A DNA stretch of 64,000 nucleotides. It comes from Montifringilla adamsi (taxonomy: Eukaryota; Chordata; Aves; Passeriformes; Passeridae). Positions 24,901 through 39,900 of this stretch are shown here, one piece after another. Position numbers and translations under genes: made by a program. The notes beneath the pieces were generated by a model. The model was given only the letters and a program-made list of their open reading frames with translations. It did no database searches and had not been told where the DNA came from. The stretch lies in assembly GCA_017590115.1 (NCBI GenBank), contig JAGGNK010012892.1, positions 2,396,351 through 2,460,350 of the forward strand. The letters are read 5' to 3'. The stretch's first letter is position 1. Every line of letters begins with the position of its first letter.

Positions 24901-27900
24901 TTTAAAGAGCTAACTCAAGTTACATTACCAGCCCACAGCTCATGTACGTCTACTTGCTCAACTGGACTTTTACACCCCCAAACCTTATTACAGGGTGAGT
25001 AACATGACAGTCATGAAATAAGGAAAATAGGTGTGGTTTGGGTACTAAAAGTCTACTTTAAGTGCACTGCCATTATGTAGTAATAAGGTAAATGGAATGA
25101 GTCTGTTTAACTCATAGCATCATAATTGTGCTGAAGTAGCCACAGTTCGAAACAGCATCTGGTCCCAGCTCTCATTAATTTTTACACATTTTTCAAGGAA
25201 TCCTCCTGCACTACACGTGTTCATCCTGAAATAACAGCTGCCTAGTCTCTGTGTGTGTGGAGTCATACAATCATTTATGTTGGAGTGTACATCGTCACCC
25301 TCCACAAAAGTATGCCTGTGTCCTAGGGGTGCATGGGGTGGAGGAATAGGTACACACAAACGCACACATCATTATCCTCTGCATATGTGCAATAGATTTT
25401 ATATGCATTAGGACATTTTGTAAGATCTGGATCGTGCAATCCCCTTCAATGAAACAGAGAGGTGGAATATATTTGGCTAGCTCTTGCAGAATCTAAGATG
25501 GGCTATATGTAATAATATATCTTTGAGTAGGCTGTTTCTGCAGCGTCATCATACTGACTAGAGTCAGATTCTTCCTTGGCTCATCCTAGACACCCGCTTT
25601 ATATGACCTAGAAAAAAAAATATGGAGGGTGTGTAAGAGGGGTGTATTTTTAGCTAAACTAAAGGGTATAAGCAAGGTTAAAAAAATAGGGTAATGCAGA
25701 ACCTCATGGCAACATTTTCCAAAATAAATGAAATGGAACAGGCATTGTTTCTCTGATTTTATTAGTGCCTGTTGATACATCTGGGGAATATAGAAAAATA
25801 ATTTTCTGTAAATTACCATCTCTTGCTATGTTTTTGCTTCATAATGTTTAGTCAGGGCTAGAAATGAATACACGCTCTATTCTGTCTTTATATAGTATAG
25901 AAATTTAGGAGTTGCGTGGCCTCTTTAGTTTGTGGCTTTAATTTAACCTACAGTGGTAACTATTTCCTAAAATTCTGTCTTTAGTACTGAACATCTGGTG
26001 AATATATGACTATTTAAAAAACTAACCTGAGCCTATTACAGTATCTACTTTTAGCAAGTTTGTATTTAATAAATCCTCATTTTCCACAGCTTTGTTAAAA
26101 CCACCTTAATCAAATGATCTTTTCAAAGTTCTGAGTATCAGCCATTCTAGCAGGTCAAGCTGTGTAATAACCTTGTATTAATCAGCAGCTGAGATTTATA
26201 TCTGTACCTGCAGCATCACACTAGGATACCCGAAAATAAACAGCATGATGTTTATATTAGTCATGTAACAAGTGTCTTTCTCAGTTTGGTCACATGCATT
26301 TAATTTAAAATACATCCAGTAAAGAAAAAAATCACTTGGCACTTTCTGTTTCCATTTTAAGTAATCAATTTTAAAATAGAAGCAGTACAGGATATGTTTT
26401 ATAAGAGGAGCTATAAAGAAGAGGACAGATTCTTTCATCACTCCAGAATGTCTTTGAGGAGGCTTAGAGCAGGTGTAGAGGAGAGAGGCTGAGGCAGCCC
26501 TGGGCTGTCCTTCACCTCTGCCGGCTCTGGAGCATGGGGGGACTCCCTGCCAGAGCTGTGGACACCCAACCCGTGGCTCTCCTTACTCGTTTCTCCTTCT
26601 CCCCTTTTTCTGTTTGCTGCCTCCTCAGTGTAGATTGTGTGCTATGTTTGAGGGGTTCACCTCACTGTAGAATAACCAGGCTGTGATCCAGCATGTGCAA
26701 AGGGCTGTCAGGCTGCTCTCTATGAGATGAATTACATTCAGGCAGGACTAAAAAGCCCCACTTCAAAAATGCTGCAGAATGTAGTAGAACTGGAAAAGTA
26801 AAGATTTGGGAAATAGCTTAGGGTCAACAGTCTCAAAGCTTTACAATTCCACCTGTCCTGTAGGAAGGGAATATCGTGTTCCAGGAGACCTGTGTTCTTC
26901 TGTGGCATTCACCCCTGAAGGCCAGCAAATATTCCACTGGACAGGTGGAATTTTAAGGCTATGTATAGCATTTCTTGAGATGGGTGCTTGTGTATTTTTT
27001 GCTCTCTCACCATCCTTTCACTTAACAGCCTGTACTTGAATACTGTGAACTCATTTTGAATTTATTGGACACCTAGTACCTACTGAAAGTATAAATTTCA
27101 GCAGCACTGTAACATCCAATTTAAAATACAACATGCTGCATTATTTTTCCTTTTGTATTTAAAGGAAAACATTGAACACACTCAGGCAACTAACAGTGAC
27201 AAAAATGAAGTGGACCTGAGTGTAGCAGTCTCAGTTGCCTAGAAGCAGAAAACCAACCGAGGATAATGTTTTTGTTTTTGATACACAGCAAAGAAAGTCA
27301 GCAGATTCAGAATTAAATTTGTGACTATTTGGCATAGGACTTCTCATTAGTGATAGACAAAATTTCACCTCCCAAAAGTAAGTAATACCTTCTGTGTGCA
27401 TAAGTGGACTTGACAAGTAACTTCTGTTGCAAGTTGCAGTTCATATTGCCTTACTGCATTTATTAAGTCTTTGTAATTACATTTCAAGACATGTAGCTAA
27501 TACAGCAGTTGGTCCTTCACCCTTCTAACTTGTAAAAGTTTTCATTAGACAAATAACTGTTTTCCTAATATATAGTTCCTTAGAAACTGCTTTTCTTTCT
27601 GAATGGCAGACTTATCATAGACCTAGAGTATCCAGGTGAGAGCTATGGATGGACAGCTAATAACCTGATTTCTGTTGAAACAAGATATTTGCTATAAGTA
27701 ACTTAAGCATTGCAGTGCCCACCTTCAAATATTGACCAGCCTGTGAAAGACCTGTCATAAACCCTCACTTTAACTGCTCAGGAAAAGCACAAATCCCACT
27801 GCTGTATATCTAAGAGGAGAAGTAATATTTGTATTGACTTGGTTTTAACAGTTGCCCTCAGGTACAGAAGTCCTGAATAGCCACAAGACATGCATGAATA

Positions 27901-30900
27901 CAAGCTTTGCTTAGTTTTCCAATTGCTGTGTGTCTAAATAAGTAATGCAGTATGAGAACACGTGTCAAAAGGTACCATATCGAGTCTGTTAACACTGGAA
28001 GTTGTGATTTTCAGAGGGTCAAGGTACAGAATGTTACATATACAGTGTGTGTGCAGTTGCATATGCATGTTCATAGACATGACATGAGTTCAACAAATAT
28101 AATGTCAAAAATTTGACTCTGTGCCATTTGTTTCAGGCAGTTATTTGGCAGAAGACCAGGGTATCAGATCACAAAATGGCCTGTATGTCAGTTCTGGGAA
28201 CAGCCGTTATGAGCAGTATGGTACCTTTTCAACACTGCTGCGAATATCCTGAGGTGAGTTTTAACTTCCTTCTCCCAAATTCACTTCAGGTCTGTCAATG
28301 AAGATAGCTAAAGAAATACTCAAAAGAAAGAGACTTCAAAAAAGAAGGTGTGTTTCCAGATTGACATCTGATTAATGCATTTGATTCTATTACTGTCCTC
28401 TCCGTAAAATTAATTGGTTTGGTGATTGAAAATCCACTCCAAGAATCACCTCGTCAGGACTCATGTGGCACTGATCAAATGGCAGTAAAAACAGTTGTGA
28501 TGACAAATGCAGAATTGCTGATTGCTCAGAGCTGTCTCAGTTGGGATTCCTGGCCCACAGGCAGGTTGTGCTCTCATTAATATCTAAGCATTTAGATGGT
28601 TCTCATCTTCATGGCCTCTTAGCCTTGTACTCTGAAGAGTATTCCCTCAGTTTCAGTGGGGGCACCTGAGCAGTGAAAGAAACGCATACTTAGAAGGGCA
28701 AGTTATGCAAAACTTCCACCAAACATGTGTTTCAACTAAACACTTTCTGGTTTTCAAAAAATTCTGTGTTCTTGGCTTCTTTTTCCCCTTCTGATAATGA
28801 GCGAATTCCCCATGATACCCTCCTTTGTCTAATGTTTTCAAAAAAATTTTACTCTACTTCCATTTTTGTGGAGAAATTTTTTATTAAAGGGGCATCTTGC
28901 TACCTTGGAACCTTCTAAGCTGCATTTTCCTGTATCACATGGTAATACCTTGACAGGATGACATGAATCACTGTAAAGTCACAATGGCTCTTAGACACAA
29001 CTTACCAATGCATGGTGTTTAATATTATTCAGACTTTAAAGTCTCACTGTTTATATATGCAGTTTAATAGCATTATTCAGACTTAAATCTTGAGTTTGCC
29101 AGAGTGCTTTTATACATGCAGTAGAATGAGGGGGAACAAAGCAAAGTCACTTCTTGTACTTTACAAAGTTTTAGTTGTTTATGTCTGAACTGAGCATCCA
29201 GAGCTATTCTTACCTGAACGTAGCTTGGATGTGCCCCCAGGACAAGTGCAGAGGGCTCCAAAGGGAAGATAAGGGGGTATTTAGAAGGGACTAGCTTGGA
29301 GGAGGCACTTAGGTTCTCACATTACTTCTCTGCTATATCGTGAGGCATCCATATTCCTTGAATAGAAGTTGGGGAACATTCCATCTCTCTCTCTGTCTCT
29401 AAATAGTGTGTAAAATACCATGTGCATCATTTATAGGTGAAGAAGTGATCCATGCATAATGTTGACGTTCAGAAACTGGACTTTTCTAAACTAGGCAGCC
29501 AAACACTATGGACTGACAGAGTGAAGTTGCCTGTGTAATCATTTTTTCCTCCCTTGTGTGCAGGTATTGGAGCAGGTATTTAAGGGCAAGGCATACACTG
29601 CTTTTTTCCTTCCCATTCAGTCTGTCTCTCGTTTGCTACACAGACCAGAGGGCAGCTCTTTCATTCTTTTAACTCCTATTTCATTGTGTAGCTTCATGCT
29701 CCTTTGCTGCAAAGTCTACTCTGAAGACAAAACTAATCTTGCTGTTCCTTACTGCAGAGTTTAAAACTTCAACAAGTGATCCAGGGGTTTTAAATTCTTG
29801 CCTTCTTGAAAACATCTCCATTATGGGCACTGAATGAAACAGGAACACATTTCAAATTAGCTTTGAAGCATGCAAACTCAGGAGCTATGTGTAAAATAAA
29901 AATAAGCCCAAGAAAATAAAGAACCAAAACAACTTTTTAAACTTTTCAGATTCCCAGTCTTGTAAATGGATATAGATTCATTTGGGCTGAAAACTTTCAG
30001 ACAGAAGATTTCCCTAGTGTCGTCTTTTCCTATGAAGGTTAAGTTTAGCAGCTATATGTGCCACTGGGAGAAAGATAAGTATAAAAGAAAGGCATTCTTC
30101 TGTCCACCTGTCACAGATATATTTTAATGCTTATAGAAGTTGTGGTTTTTATTATAGTGTTAATTTTGAAAACAGTTGATCTAGTATGAAATCAAAGTTT
30201 CATTAATATTTTCCAGTCTCTATAATTTTGTCTTCATACTTCATACACTTTCATATATGAAAATTCTACTAAGACTAGTTTTATAAATTGTAGATAACTT
30301 TTAATGAGCATACTGATATTCTACATGGCTGTAAATAGTAACAGCAGTCAGCCATTTCTAAATCTGGCAACTTGTTAAATGAGTTATTTAGAGACTTTCA
30401 GTTTTGCTTTAATGTTTTCTGTATATAAAAATATTGTTGGAAGTGAATGACTTGTACAAATATTTGTGAATTGGAAAAAGAGCTTGAAGCGCAGAGAAGG
30501 AACATTGAGGGAGGATGTGCTAAAGTTGCAGAATAAAATCTCAAAGTGCTGCATGTTGTTTTCTGATAATCATCCAACAGATACTTGACACCGCTTTAAT
30601 TTGACCAGTGGTGTTTGGTTCTTTGCGACGTTGCTGACCAGAACACGCCAGCTTTAGCACAGAATGCTTGGTACAAGGTCAAGAGGGAATAAGGGAGCAC
30701 ATGAGCAGATAGCTGCGTGACGTAGATGAATGGGAAGGATAGGCCAAGTCCCATGGATCTTAAATTCCATTTCAAATGCATGATAATTTGGATTTTAGCA
30801 AATACAAGGGGTTCTGCCAAAAGCACAGCTTATGAGGACTCATTTCTGTGTTCAGTGATCCACCCTGCTACCAGAACATTTTCCAGACTTTCTCATATCT

Positions 30901-33900
30901 CCAAAATCCTCATGCTACCCCAGTGTTCTTTCACCTGTTAGTTTGGGCAGGTGTAGAAGGGCAATGTGTGGGGCAGGATGTGGGCTGCCCAGGATGTCAG
31001 TTTTTGCATGCTGCTGTTCCTGGCTTTTGAAAAGTTACAATTGCCTTTTCTTCAGTAATGTCATTATCTTGAGGCTGTTCTCTCCAAACAGCTGTCAGTT
31101 ATCACAGGAATTGTGGAAATACATCTCTGGGATTTCTGCTTCTTTATCAGATTGATTTGAAATCCATCCAACAGTTTCAAAGTTCCTTAGTGAGGGAGAG
31201 GGGGAAGATATGGGACAAGCAGCACAAGTCATTGGCCTTATTTTGACCTGAAAAACCTGTTAAAAGAATCTCAGCAGAAAAATCTTAAAACTTGGAGTTC
31301 ATGTTAGGTACACAAATCATGTGCTGTTTCCAAGGCTCCCTGGCAGTGCTGTGCTCACAGGTTCTGCTGCAGCCTGTGAATCGTGGGTGCTCAGCACTCT
31401 TGAGAGTCAGATGATTTGGATACAGGTGGCGTAGGTAAATTTAGGTGCCCTGAATAAATGCCCTGTGACAGCCTATTTAAGGTGCTCTGTACATAGAGAA
31501 GGAGGGATTGTGTGTTTTGGGCTTTCCCTGTAGGGGTGGGTTACTGCTGCCCTGGCCAGGTTGGGCAGCACTCTGTGCCTTTGGCTTGGACAGGGCTTAG
31601 GTTGGCAACCCCACAGTCAGCGAGCCAAGAGCTGCTGGCCTGGCTCTCCACAGCCTCAGGTCCAGGCAGCATCCTGCTGCAACTGGCAGTCCAGATGGGA
31701 AATATGTCAATAAACTGATCAAGGGAAATAGATACAAACGCATCTTTCTCAGCCCATTTTTTTTTCTTCTCTAACTGCCTTTGTCTTTGTATGTTGTAGC
31801 TGTTGAGAAGCAGTGCGTACATTTGAATGACTTGGACTCCTGTACAATTTTGTTTTACTATCTCACCTTTATAAAAAAACATTTTGGATTCTTTAAAGGA
31901 CTTTTGCACTGTATTTGTTTTATCATTGCAGATAAATCTTTCTGGATTTCTCCCAAAAGCTGAGTCAGACACTTCTTTGACAAGCCTTTCAAGTTCAGAA
32001 AGGAGTTTCATTTTTATAAATAATCGTCCAGTTCTTCAAAAGGAAATACTGAAGGTAACATCCTCTAGCTTTTAATTCAAGGAATAGAAATGTTATTTCT
32101 TTGAGGACAGAGACACCTAAGCAATCTATAACTTTTTTTCCCCATGCAATAGTTTAGAGTATTACAGATGAAAATACTAGCATTTACAACAGAAAGCCCT
32201 TCCACAAGCCTGACACTGCTGGTGCCTCAGTTCTATTCCATTTGCTGCAGTCAGACCACAGAGCTGGAGGTTGTATTTTTGGCTGTTTAGCAAAATTAAT
32301 TTCAGGTGCTCTATGCAAGACACCAGAATAGCTGAGTCTTTGTATTAGCCTGTAGAAATCACCTGTGCAATTTCCCGTAAGGGAAATTTATCTAGTTTGT
32401 TGTAAGAGAATTCCTCTGTAAAATAGTTTTGATTTTGACCACTTCCAGCTGTGGGCTTATCAAGCAAACACCCATGCTTTCCCTTTAATTTTGTGTGTGC
32501 ATTGGGTAGAAATGAAAGTGATAGTGCAGCAGCATTGGCTACAGCTAGGCATCATGTAGGCAGAATTTGATACTCTTGGGTTTCTCTCACTACTGAACCT
32601 TGCAGCACTTCACTTGGAGCAGCCTTGCTGTCCTAATCCTTGTCATCACCAGGGAAGAAAATCATGCTCATGCCAAAGTGTTCCTGCAGGTTTTAAAGTG
32701 GACACAACGATAGTTTTCAATTGGCAGGCAAAGCTTTGTATATGTAAACCCTGAACTTATGTTGGTATGTTAAATGCTGAATAAAGGTAATCCATCTCCA
32801 TGTATTTATTATTTGATATGCCTGGCTCTTCTGGGAGTTCAAAGCTTACTTTGAATCCCATGACAGTGATGGCTCCTTAACGAGAGCAGGGAAGCCTGGA
32901 TTCAAGGTGGGATTCAGCACACAAAGTAAAAATACAGTGCCCTGCATGAAAAATAGGCTATATATCACATCTACCTCCATGCTGTAAAGGCATGGAAACC
33001 ACCAGGAATTGGCCTTTTGGTGATTATTCTGGCATACATGAATATGAGGACCTTTTAAGCATTTCTTTAACTTGAAAAACCAACAAAACCAGCAAACCAG
33101 TTAAGCTTTTATAATGTCAGATTTTGTTTCTGTGCGTTTTTGTCTATTTTACTGCCTTTACTGACATCTCTTTATTACATCTATCTCTAGTTAATTCGAC
33201 AATACTACAGTCAGGTGACACAAAAAGACTGTACTCGTTTATATCCTGTCTTCTTTTTGAGTATTACTGTACCTGCCTCTGCTGTGGATGTGAATATAAC
33301 ACCTGATAAAACTCAAGTTTTGCTGCATTATAAGGTAATTAAGGTTTGTTCTGTTTCTGAGTCGTCCGTCCTTATATAAGAATGACAAGGGCCTTGGGAC
33401 TACCAGAATGTTCAAACATAAACACTGTCACGGAGGTTTTGGGGTTTTTTTAGTTACATGACAGCTTGCCTTTGTCAGAGCACTGTTTTGATCAAAAAGT
33501 ACTGAACAGGCTGACTGGAGGATTGTTCAAAATTAGTTTCCCAGTTCATTTAAAAGGTTTTGATGCTGTCACACGTATGCGTGTACCACTTTGGTTTCAG
33601 ATGGCTTTACAGTGAGAGCAGCTAAGTGGAATTATGTTATGTGGCCCTGTATATGCTTAACTTCATATTTAAACCAAGTAATCACTATTTAAACACCACC
33701 ATTAAGGTGAGAGTGGGCAGGAGGGGAGTTGATTTCTCATCAAAGTACTATTTTGTCATTATGTGTACATATTATCAATGACATCAATTAAGTGCCACAA
33801 AAATTAGAAGAGTTTCATTGGTGGTTATTAATGTGCATATTCAAAGTGAATATAGGTAGTCACACCAGTATGTTAATCCTCTTATTCATAAAAACCTTTT

Positions 33901-36900
33901 GTATTTGTCTGTGTTATTCTTGTAAATGTCCTGCCTGTTAAAGGTCACTTGTATGAAAATTAATACAGCATTTTTACATTTGATCTAGTTTTCCTTTGGC
34001 ATTAGAAAAAGGGTTGGAGTTTCTTTTCTCTCTTTTCTTTTTCTTTTTTTAAAATTTATTTCTATTTTTTGGGGTTTGGCTTTTTTATCTTGCTCATTTC
34101 CGTCACTTGGTGCAAAGTTGAATTGGAAACATGGACCATGAAAGTAACTACACAAGCACATCCACATGAAATTGGATGTTGCTGGTGCACCTGTTTTGGC
34201 TGTAAACTTCTAACTCCATGTAAGGTAGGAATAACTTTACATGATACTGGTTTAAGAAGTCAAACCCCCCTGGTTTAAGAAGTTATAAAGAAAACATTTA
34301 ATTGCCTTTGTGATATCAGAGTAAACTAATGAAGCAGAATACATGTCACAAAATATTTGAATCTGAAAGTGTCCAGTTCAGAATCTTTCGGAATGTGTGA
34401 ACAACTGACATGCAATGATCTGCCCAAATTTGTCTAAAGATTATTCCAAGTACGAGCACTTTGCATATTGTTCCATATTCTTGGTATCTGGCAGTTACAT
34501 TTCAGGTGCACTTGTGTGTATGTATTTTCTTTTTTTTTTTTTTCCAGGAATCTGTCTTACTTGCAGTTGAAAATGTGTTGAAATCACTGTATGGGCCACT
34601 ACCTGCTGCAGTCCCTGGTGAAAGTAATAAAACAGATGTTATCTCAGAAGACATGTTTGTTCACAGAACAGACCAAACAGATGTGGCTGTTAATGAGATG
34701 GGACCATCTGGAAATGATGAGCTACATGCTCATACTTCATTCCTTTCACTCAGCAGTGATGTGCAAAACTGTCAAGCAGGAAAAAACGCAGAGATCTGCT
34801 TAAATCATCAGACATTTAGTGGTGATAATGTACACAGTTGCCTGGACAAAAGAGAGGTTTCTAAAAGTGATGCCTTTCCAGACAGTTCCTTAAATTTATT
34901 GTGTGAGGAGGAACAGAATGGACAGCATGTGGCTGATATTCAAAGTAATAGTGTTCCTGTGGACTGCGAGTCTAAAAAAGCCAATGAGCATCTTTTGAGT
35001 TCTGATAATATTGACAAAATAGATAAAAATGAGGAAGCCTTAGTCCCTAGGGGCTTGCCTGAGATCTCTGCTGATAGCTGGAGTATGGGAAGTGCATTTA
35101 AAGATAGTCTGGGAGACAAGCTGGAACCTGTTAAAATCTTGATTCCTGAAGTTAGAGGGACAGCTAATAAGCAAAATGAATACACTGGTGAAAAAAGCAG
35201 TGAACAACAAAGCTCAAATCAAAGCATAAAGAAAAAAAATGTGATAAGTGAAAAATTTGGACGTGTGACAGCTTATGACTTAATTAATAGCAAAATAATA
35301 AAGAAACCAAAGTCTGCATTTGAATTTTTCACACATGAGTGTCGTCCAAAATTGATAGATGATAATCCAAAGACCAGCATGAATGACATCCTGCTGACAA
35401 TTGAAGAGCAATGGAAGAATTTGAATGAAGAGGAAAAACAGAAGTAAGTTCAGTCTGTGTCTTGCTTCTGAATCTAGAAGCTACCAAAGAGTCACTTGTA
35501 ATAAATTTTTAAAAAATGTGACATTCCAGTTATTTATGAAAAAATATATAATGAATTTTGACTTCTGAAGGTTAGAATTGGTAATGTTTCACATCAGAGT
35601 TGTTGTGTTTTGCTATGTGCAGTTGTGCACTGCAGATTGGAATTACTCCTTCTGCCACTGTGCTGTGCAGCAGTTGGATTAGGGACAGCGGTAGTTAGGG
35701 ACAGTTCTGCTGAGCAGTTATTTAAGATGACAGGCAAGAAGTTGACTGTTTGAATCCTACAAACTTCTAAGGGCAGCCTTTGCAGTATCACTCCCAATGC
35801 ACTGTCCTTGAAAACCAGCACGGTGATGGATGAGGCACTGTAGAGTTCTTCAGAGGTTTTTCAGCTTTTATTATTATAAAGTGAGAATTATTTTTTAGGA
35901 ACTTCGGTAGTCGAACACTGGGTGAATTCCATTCCTCTAAATTTCATTTGTATCCCAACCTAGGCTGCCTCAGAATTGTATTTGCAAAACCCAGTCAAAT
36001 GACACAAGGAATTACTTTTTCCCCTAACCAGCTGTTCCATTGCTGATTCAGAGACTATAGCACAGTCTAAATTTTAATGTTTCAAACAAGACACAAGTCT
36101 CTTCCTGGATTAGAATCTGTATAATTAAATCCATATTTTTCTAAAATGAATTGTCACTGAGTTTTTGAAATCCATCTGCAAGAAAAGGAAATATTTTAAT
36201 AAGACATCTGCATTGTTCTGAATGTTAGCTGTATCAGATTTAAGTGAAACCTTTTCACCCAGCTTCTGGTTTACCTAATTTAAAGTTTACTATGCAAGCA
36301 ACATGCCATGATCACAAACCTATATATGTGACAAAGTGTTTTGTCCATCTCTGCATAAGCAGAAATATTAATGTAATAGTAGAAATCTACTCCAATTATA
36401 TTCATGCTTTTAATGAAATGAAACAAAAGGTTCTGCCAGCTGTTTCAGAAAATTTTAATTTGCTCTGCTTTAGCTTTTGAGATTTCATGGTTGCTTTCCT
36501 GGTACAACTGTTATGTTAAAGAGTGTGCCTACAGATTAACTTTGCATTAGTTCAGGATGGAGACCTCTCTGGTAATCAAGTTTTCCTTATATGTAGGACT
36601 GAATGCAATATATTACACACAGTGTATATATACTTTCCTTATATGTAGGATTAAATCCCATGGCTGTTGAAGGAAATGAAGAATTCACCACTAGTTGTAT
36701 CTACAGATACCAGCTTTCGTTTACCTTTCCACATTTATGATCTTAAAATTGCCTCAGAGAATAGCAAATAGGAGGAGATACACAGACAACTTTTCCTGCA
36801 GAGCAGAAATCCAGAAGGACTTGTGGCAGAGAACATAAGTCTTGCCTCCAGGTACTCTGGATAAATTGGGCCACCTAGAGGTAACAACAAATGTAAATAC

Positions 36901-39900
36901 ATCAGGGCAGCCGAGTGCCACAGCTCTACTTCATGCATCCTTGCTGGCACAACCCCACATTTCCTGGGCTCCAGTCCTTCATCCTTCTGTGATAAAGTCC
37001 TGCCTTGTGCAATGGGTGTGCATGGTTTCAGCATCTCTGTTTCTCTCCGTGGCCCCTCCATCGGGTCTCAATTAATTTAAATCCCTTTTGGGAGTAGTAC
37101 AAGCACCAGATGTCTCGTAGTGACACAGGATGGCCTTTTCAAAACAAGCCAGCATTTATTACACAACCGGAATGTCAAATGTTATGGTCTTTAGGTTATA
37201 ATAGAGGAGGAAAGCTCCGTGCATGTCCATGCTGGCAGCATCACATATCTCCCTGCTTTGCAAAGGATATCATTCCTTGCAGTCACTCGGCTCTTACTTA
37301 ATACAGCTTGCATGTGTTTCTGGCCTTCATGTTTCCTGCATATCAGGCTCAGGTAGGAGTGGGAAAAATCCTTCCAAGTGCCATAACAGTGGCAGGAGTA
37401 GTTACCCTGAAGGTGTAGGAAAGGTTCAAAGTTACACACATTGTCATGGGACTAACAAATCACCTTGTCAGCACTCTGCAGTAATTCTTCATGAGTAGAT
37501 TTGTACCTTGGGAGAAATATTTTTTCAGGTAGCATGGTCTTTGCTGTCAGAGTTTGCAACAAATACTCAGATTCAGATTATTTGTCTTATAAGGGCTGAG
37601 AGACATATATTAAAAGGGGATTTTTAGTATGCTTATTATTTTGTTTGGGTTTATGTTGCAAGGGGGAAAGAATCTATCATTGGTCCATTTTTCAAGTTAA
37701 ACCAAAGCTGCCTTTGAAACTAGACTTTGTTCTACTCTTCCTCTCTCTGCTTACATCTAGTTTTGCAAATTTTCTTGGCTTTAGGTTTTGTAGCGTTAGA
37801 AAAAGATCCCGAATTTGCAATCTTAATTCACAAAGCACAGAAATGCTGTTCTTGTAGCACTTGTTGATTATATGTTCCTCTGTGGTATGATTTTCAGAAA
37901 GGCAAAGGCGTTCCCTCATAGTTTGTAAATCTGCAGTTTTTCTTTGATTCTGGGCAAATTGCTGATATTGATGTGTATGAATTTGGAAGATACTCACAAC
38001 CAAAATTTGTAAGATTAGAATTTTTCTGGTGGTAGCCTAAACTGACAGGCAAGTTGGACTTTGTTTGGAAGTGCTTTCATTTTGGATTATCAGTCATCAC
38101 TAAAGGCTCAATTCTCCTACACTTGAATATTTTCCTGTATTACAGTTAGGTCTGTTCAAAACAAAGTATTTATTGATCTGGTCAAAGCTGTAAATGAATT
38201 TGGGATTAAAAAAAAATCTGTTCAAGTGATTTCATCCATTCATTTTAAAAGTAGCAGATGTTTTTTATCTTAATGTTTGCTCCATATTTTCTAGGACGTG
38301 ATTTATTGCAAGAAACTATTAAAGCTGACTTTTTTAGTTAACTAAATATTGGTACCATATGTGAATGCTAGCACATCATAATTAATTGCAAATGGTGACC
38401 CTTTTGTTGACCTTAATTTTCCAGCGTGCATACACATAATTGAATCAAACTGTTCCAGCAAGTAGCAATAAATAAATATGACCAGCTAAAATACTTATTT
38501 TCAATACTAACATATGATAGTACTACTTTTTTTTTTGGTTTTGTTTTAATTGAAGATTAGACTGGTTTGAATTACCTTCTAGAATTCAGACTATCAAATA
38601 TGGGCAAAAAGAGGCAGTTCAGCAAATCACAACCTTTGCTTTCAGAAAAGTAAAATTCATAAGCAGTAGACAAGCATAAACCTGGGACCTATAAAAGTTT
38701 AGTTATCTCACTGACATTTATAAACTCATTAAGAATCCATTCATGTTGTAGAGGTTTAGTATGTAGTAATGTTTTAACCATTTAGACAGCATTTAGGAGT
38801 AGTTTTTTATTGACTGTTTTTGAAAAATCTGTAAGATTGATTATTACTTACATATATATCCTCTATTCTTACACTTCATATGGCTAATTTTAGGCCATTT
38901 GAAATCAAATAGGCTTTTCAGTAAGTAATACCTGGGGCTTGGGAAATTATTCAAGCTCCAAAGTCCTGCTGGGACCCATGGCCTCCCCTGGAAGGCTGTA
39001 GAGTTCCAGAAGCTCAAACTGCTTTGTGAATTGAGCTGGATTTGCCTGTGACAAAAAACTCCTTCCAAAACTCTGTATTTGATTGCGAATTAAACAAGGG
39101 ACTGAGGTGAAAAGAACCTTGCTGTAGATCTTTATATTGTGCACTCTATTCCTTGCAGTAATAGTTCCTCCCCCTTACAGTAATTGAGGTTTTGCTGGCT
39201 GTCTCGATGAAGGAAAATTTCCAGCTTTTGTTCAAGATGTGATGTAATAGAGGCACAGTCACCATCTCCATTGCAGTGGGCAGCATGTTGATGTGGTTCT
39301 TGGCTCTTGAAATGATTACCTTTCCTTCTGCTTTAGTATGTTAGGGGTCTGGAGCTTTTTATCTGCTGATGCTACTGGTTTGTTTTCTCCTTTAAGTTAT
39401 GAAATAAAAGCCACTAAGGACCAGGAACGGTACAACAGAGAGGTCAAGAAAGCCAATGCACAGGCGATGCACCGACCAGCAAAGGAGGCAGAAAAACACA
39501 AACCCAAGCTGAAGAGTTGTGCATCCGACCAGCAGAAGCTTGACAAGATATTTCATAACCAGATTGAAAAGAAGGGGAAACTGGAACAGCCTGTGAAAAT
39601 TGTGACAGTGCCTTTTTCTCTGAGTTCCTGTAGACGTCACCTTCAGAGGCAAGAGAGAAATGTTTCAGATGAACATGAACTTTTCCTGATCCGTCGCCAG
39701 AGTTTTCCTGATGTCTGGATACTTGCTTCTGAAAAAAATGTCAAGTTGCTGAATCCATATAGACTGGAAGAGGCCCTGCTATGTAAGAGATTATTGGTGA
39801 ACCATAAGCTTCCAGTAGAGAAACTGGACAATCCAATTGTGTTAACAGACAGGTATAGTACTATTGAGCAAAAATGTGTATGTTACTTGAAACACCAGAT

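Larger units (their letters stand above)
17144..28136 (+). other. PMS1: PMS1 intron after coding exon 4 (longest, with CR1 insertions)
   Basis: 10993 bases, the largest intron in the gene. It carries a plus-strand CR1 tail near 19.8 kb and two adjacent minus-strand CR1 fragments at 22.56-23.86 kb, annotated separately. Elsewhere it is AT-rich with poly-T tracts (for example 19393-19405) and a slightly GC-richer patch near 26.45-26.6 kb that I cannot assign. No gene is supported. Confidence 0.9.

Noticed and set aside
31541..32011. 156-codon minus-strand open frame
   Set aside because: It runs antisense across PMS1 coding exon 6, which is firmly identified by its MutL motifs. No domain is visible in the antisense product.
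36735..37061. 108-codon minus-strand frame in the intron after PMS1 coding exon 8
   Set aside because: No recognisable domain, no promoter or splice context, and overlapping frames on the other strand.
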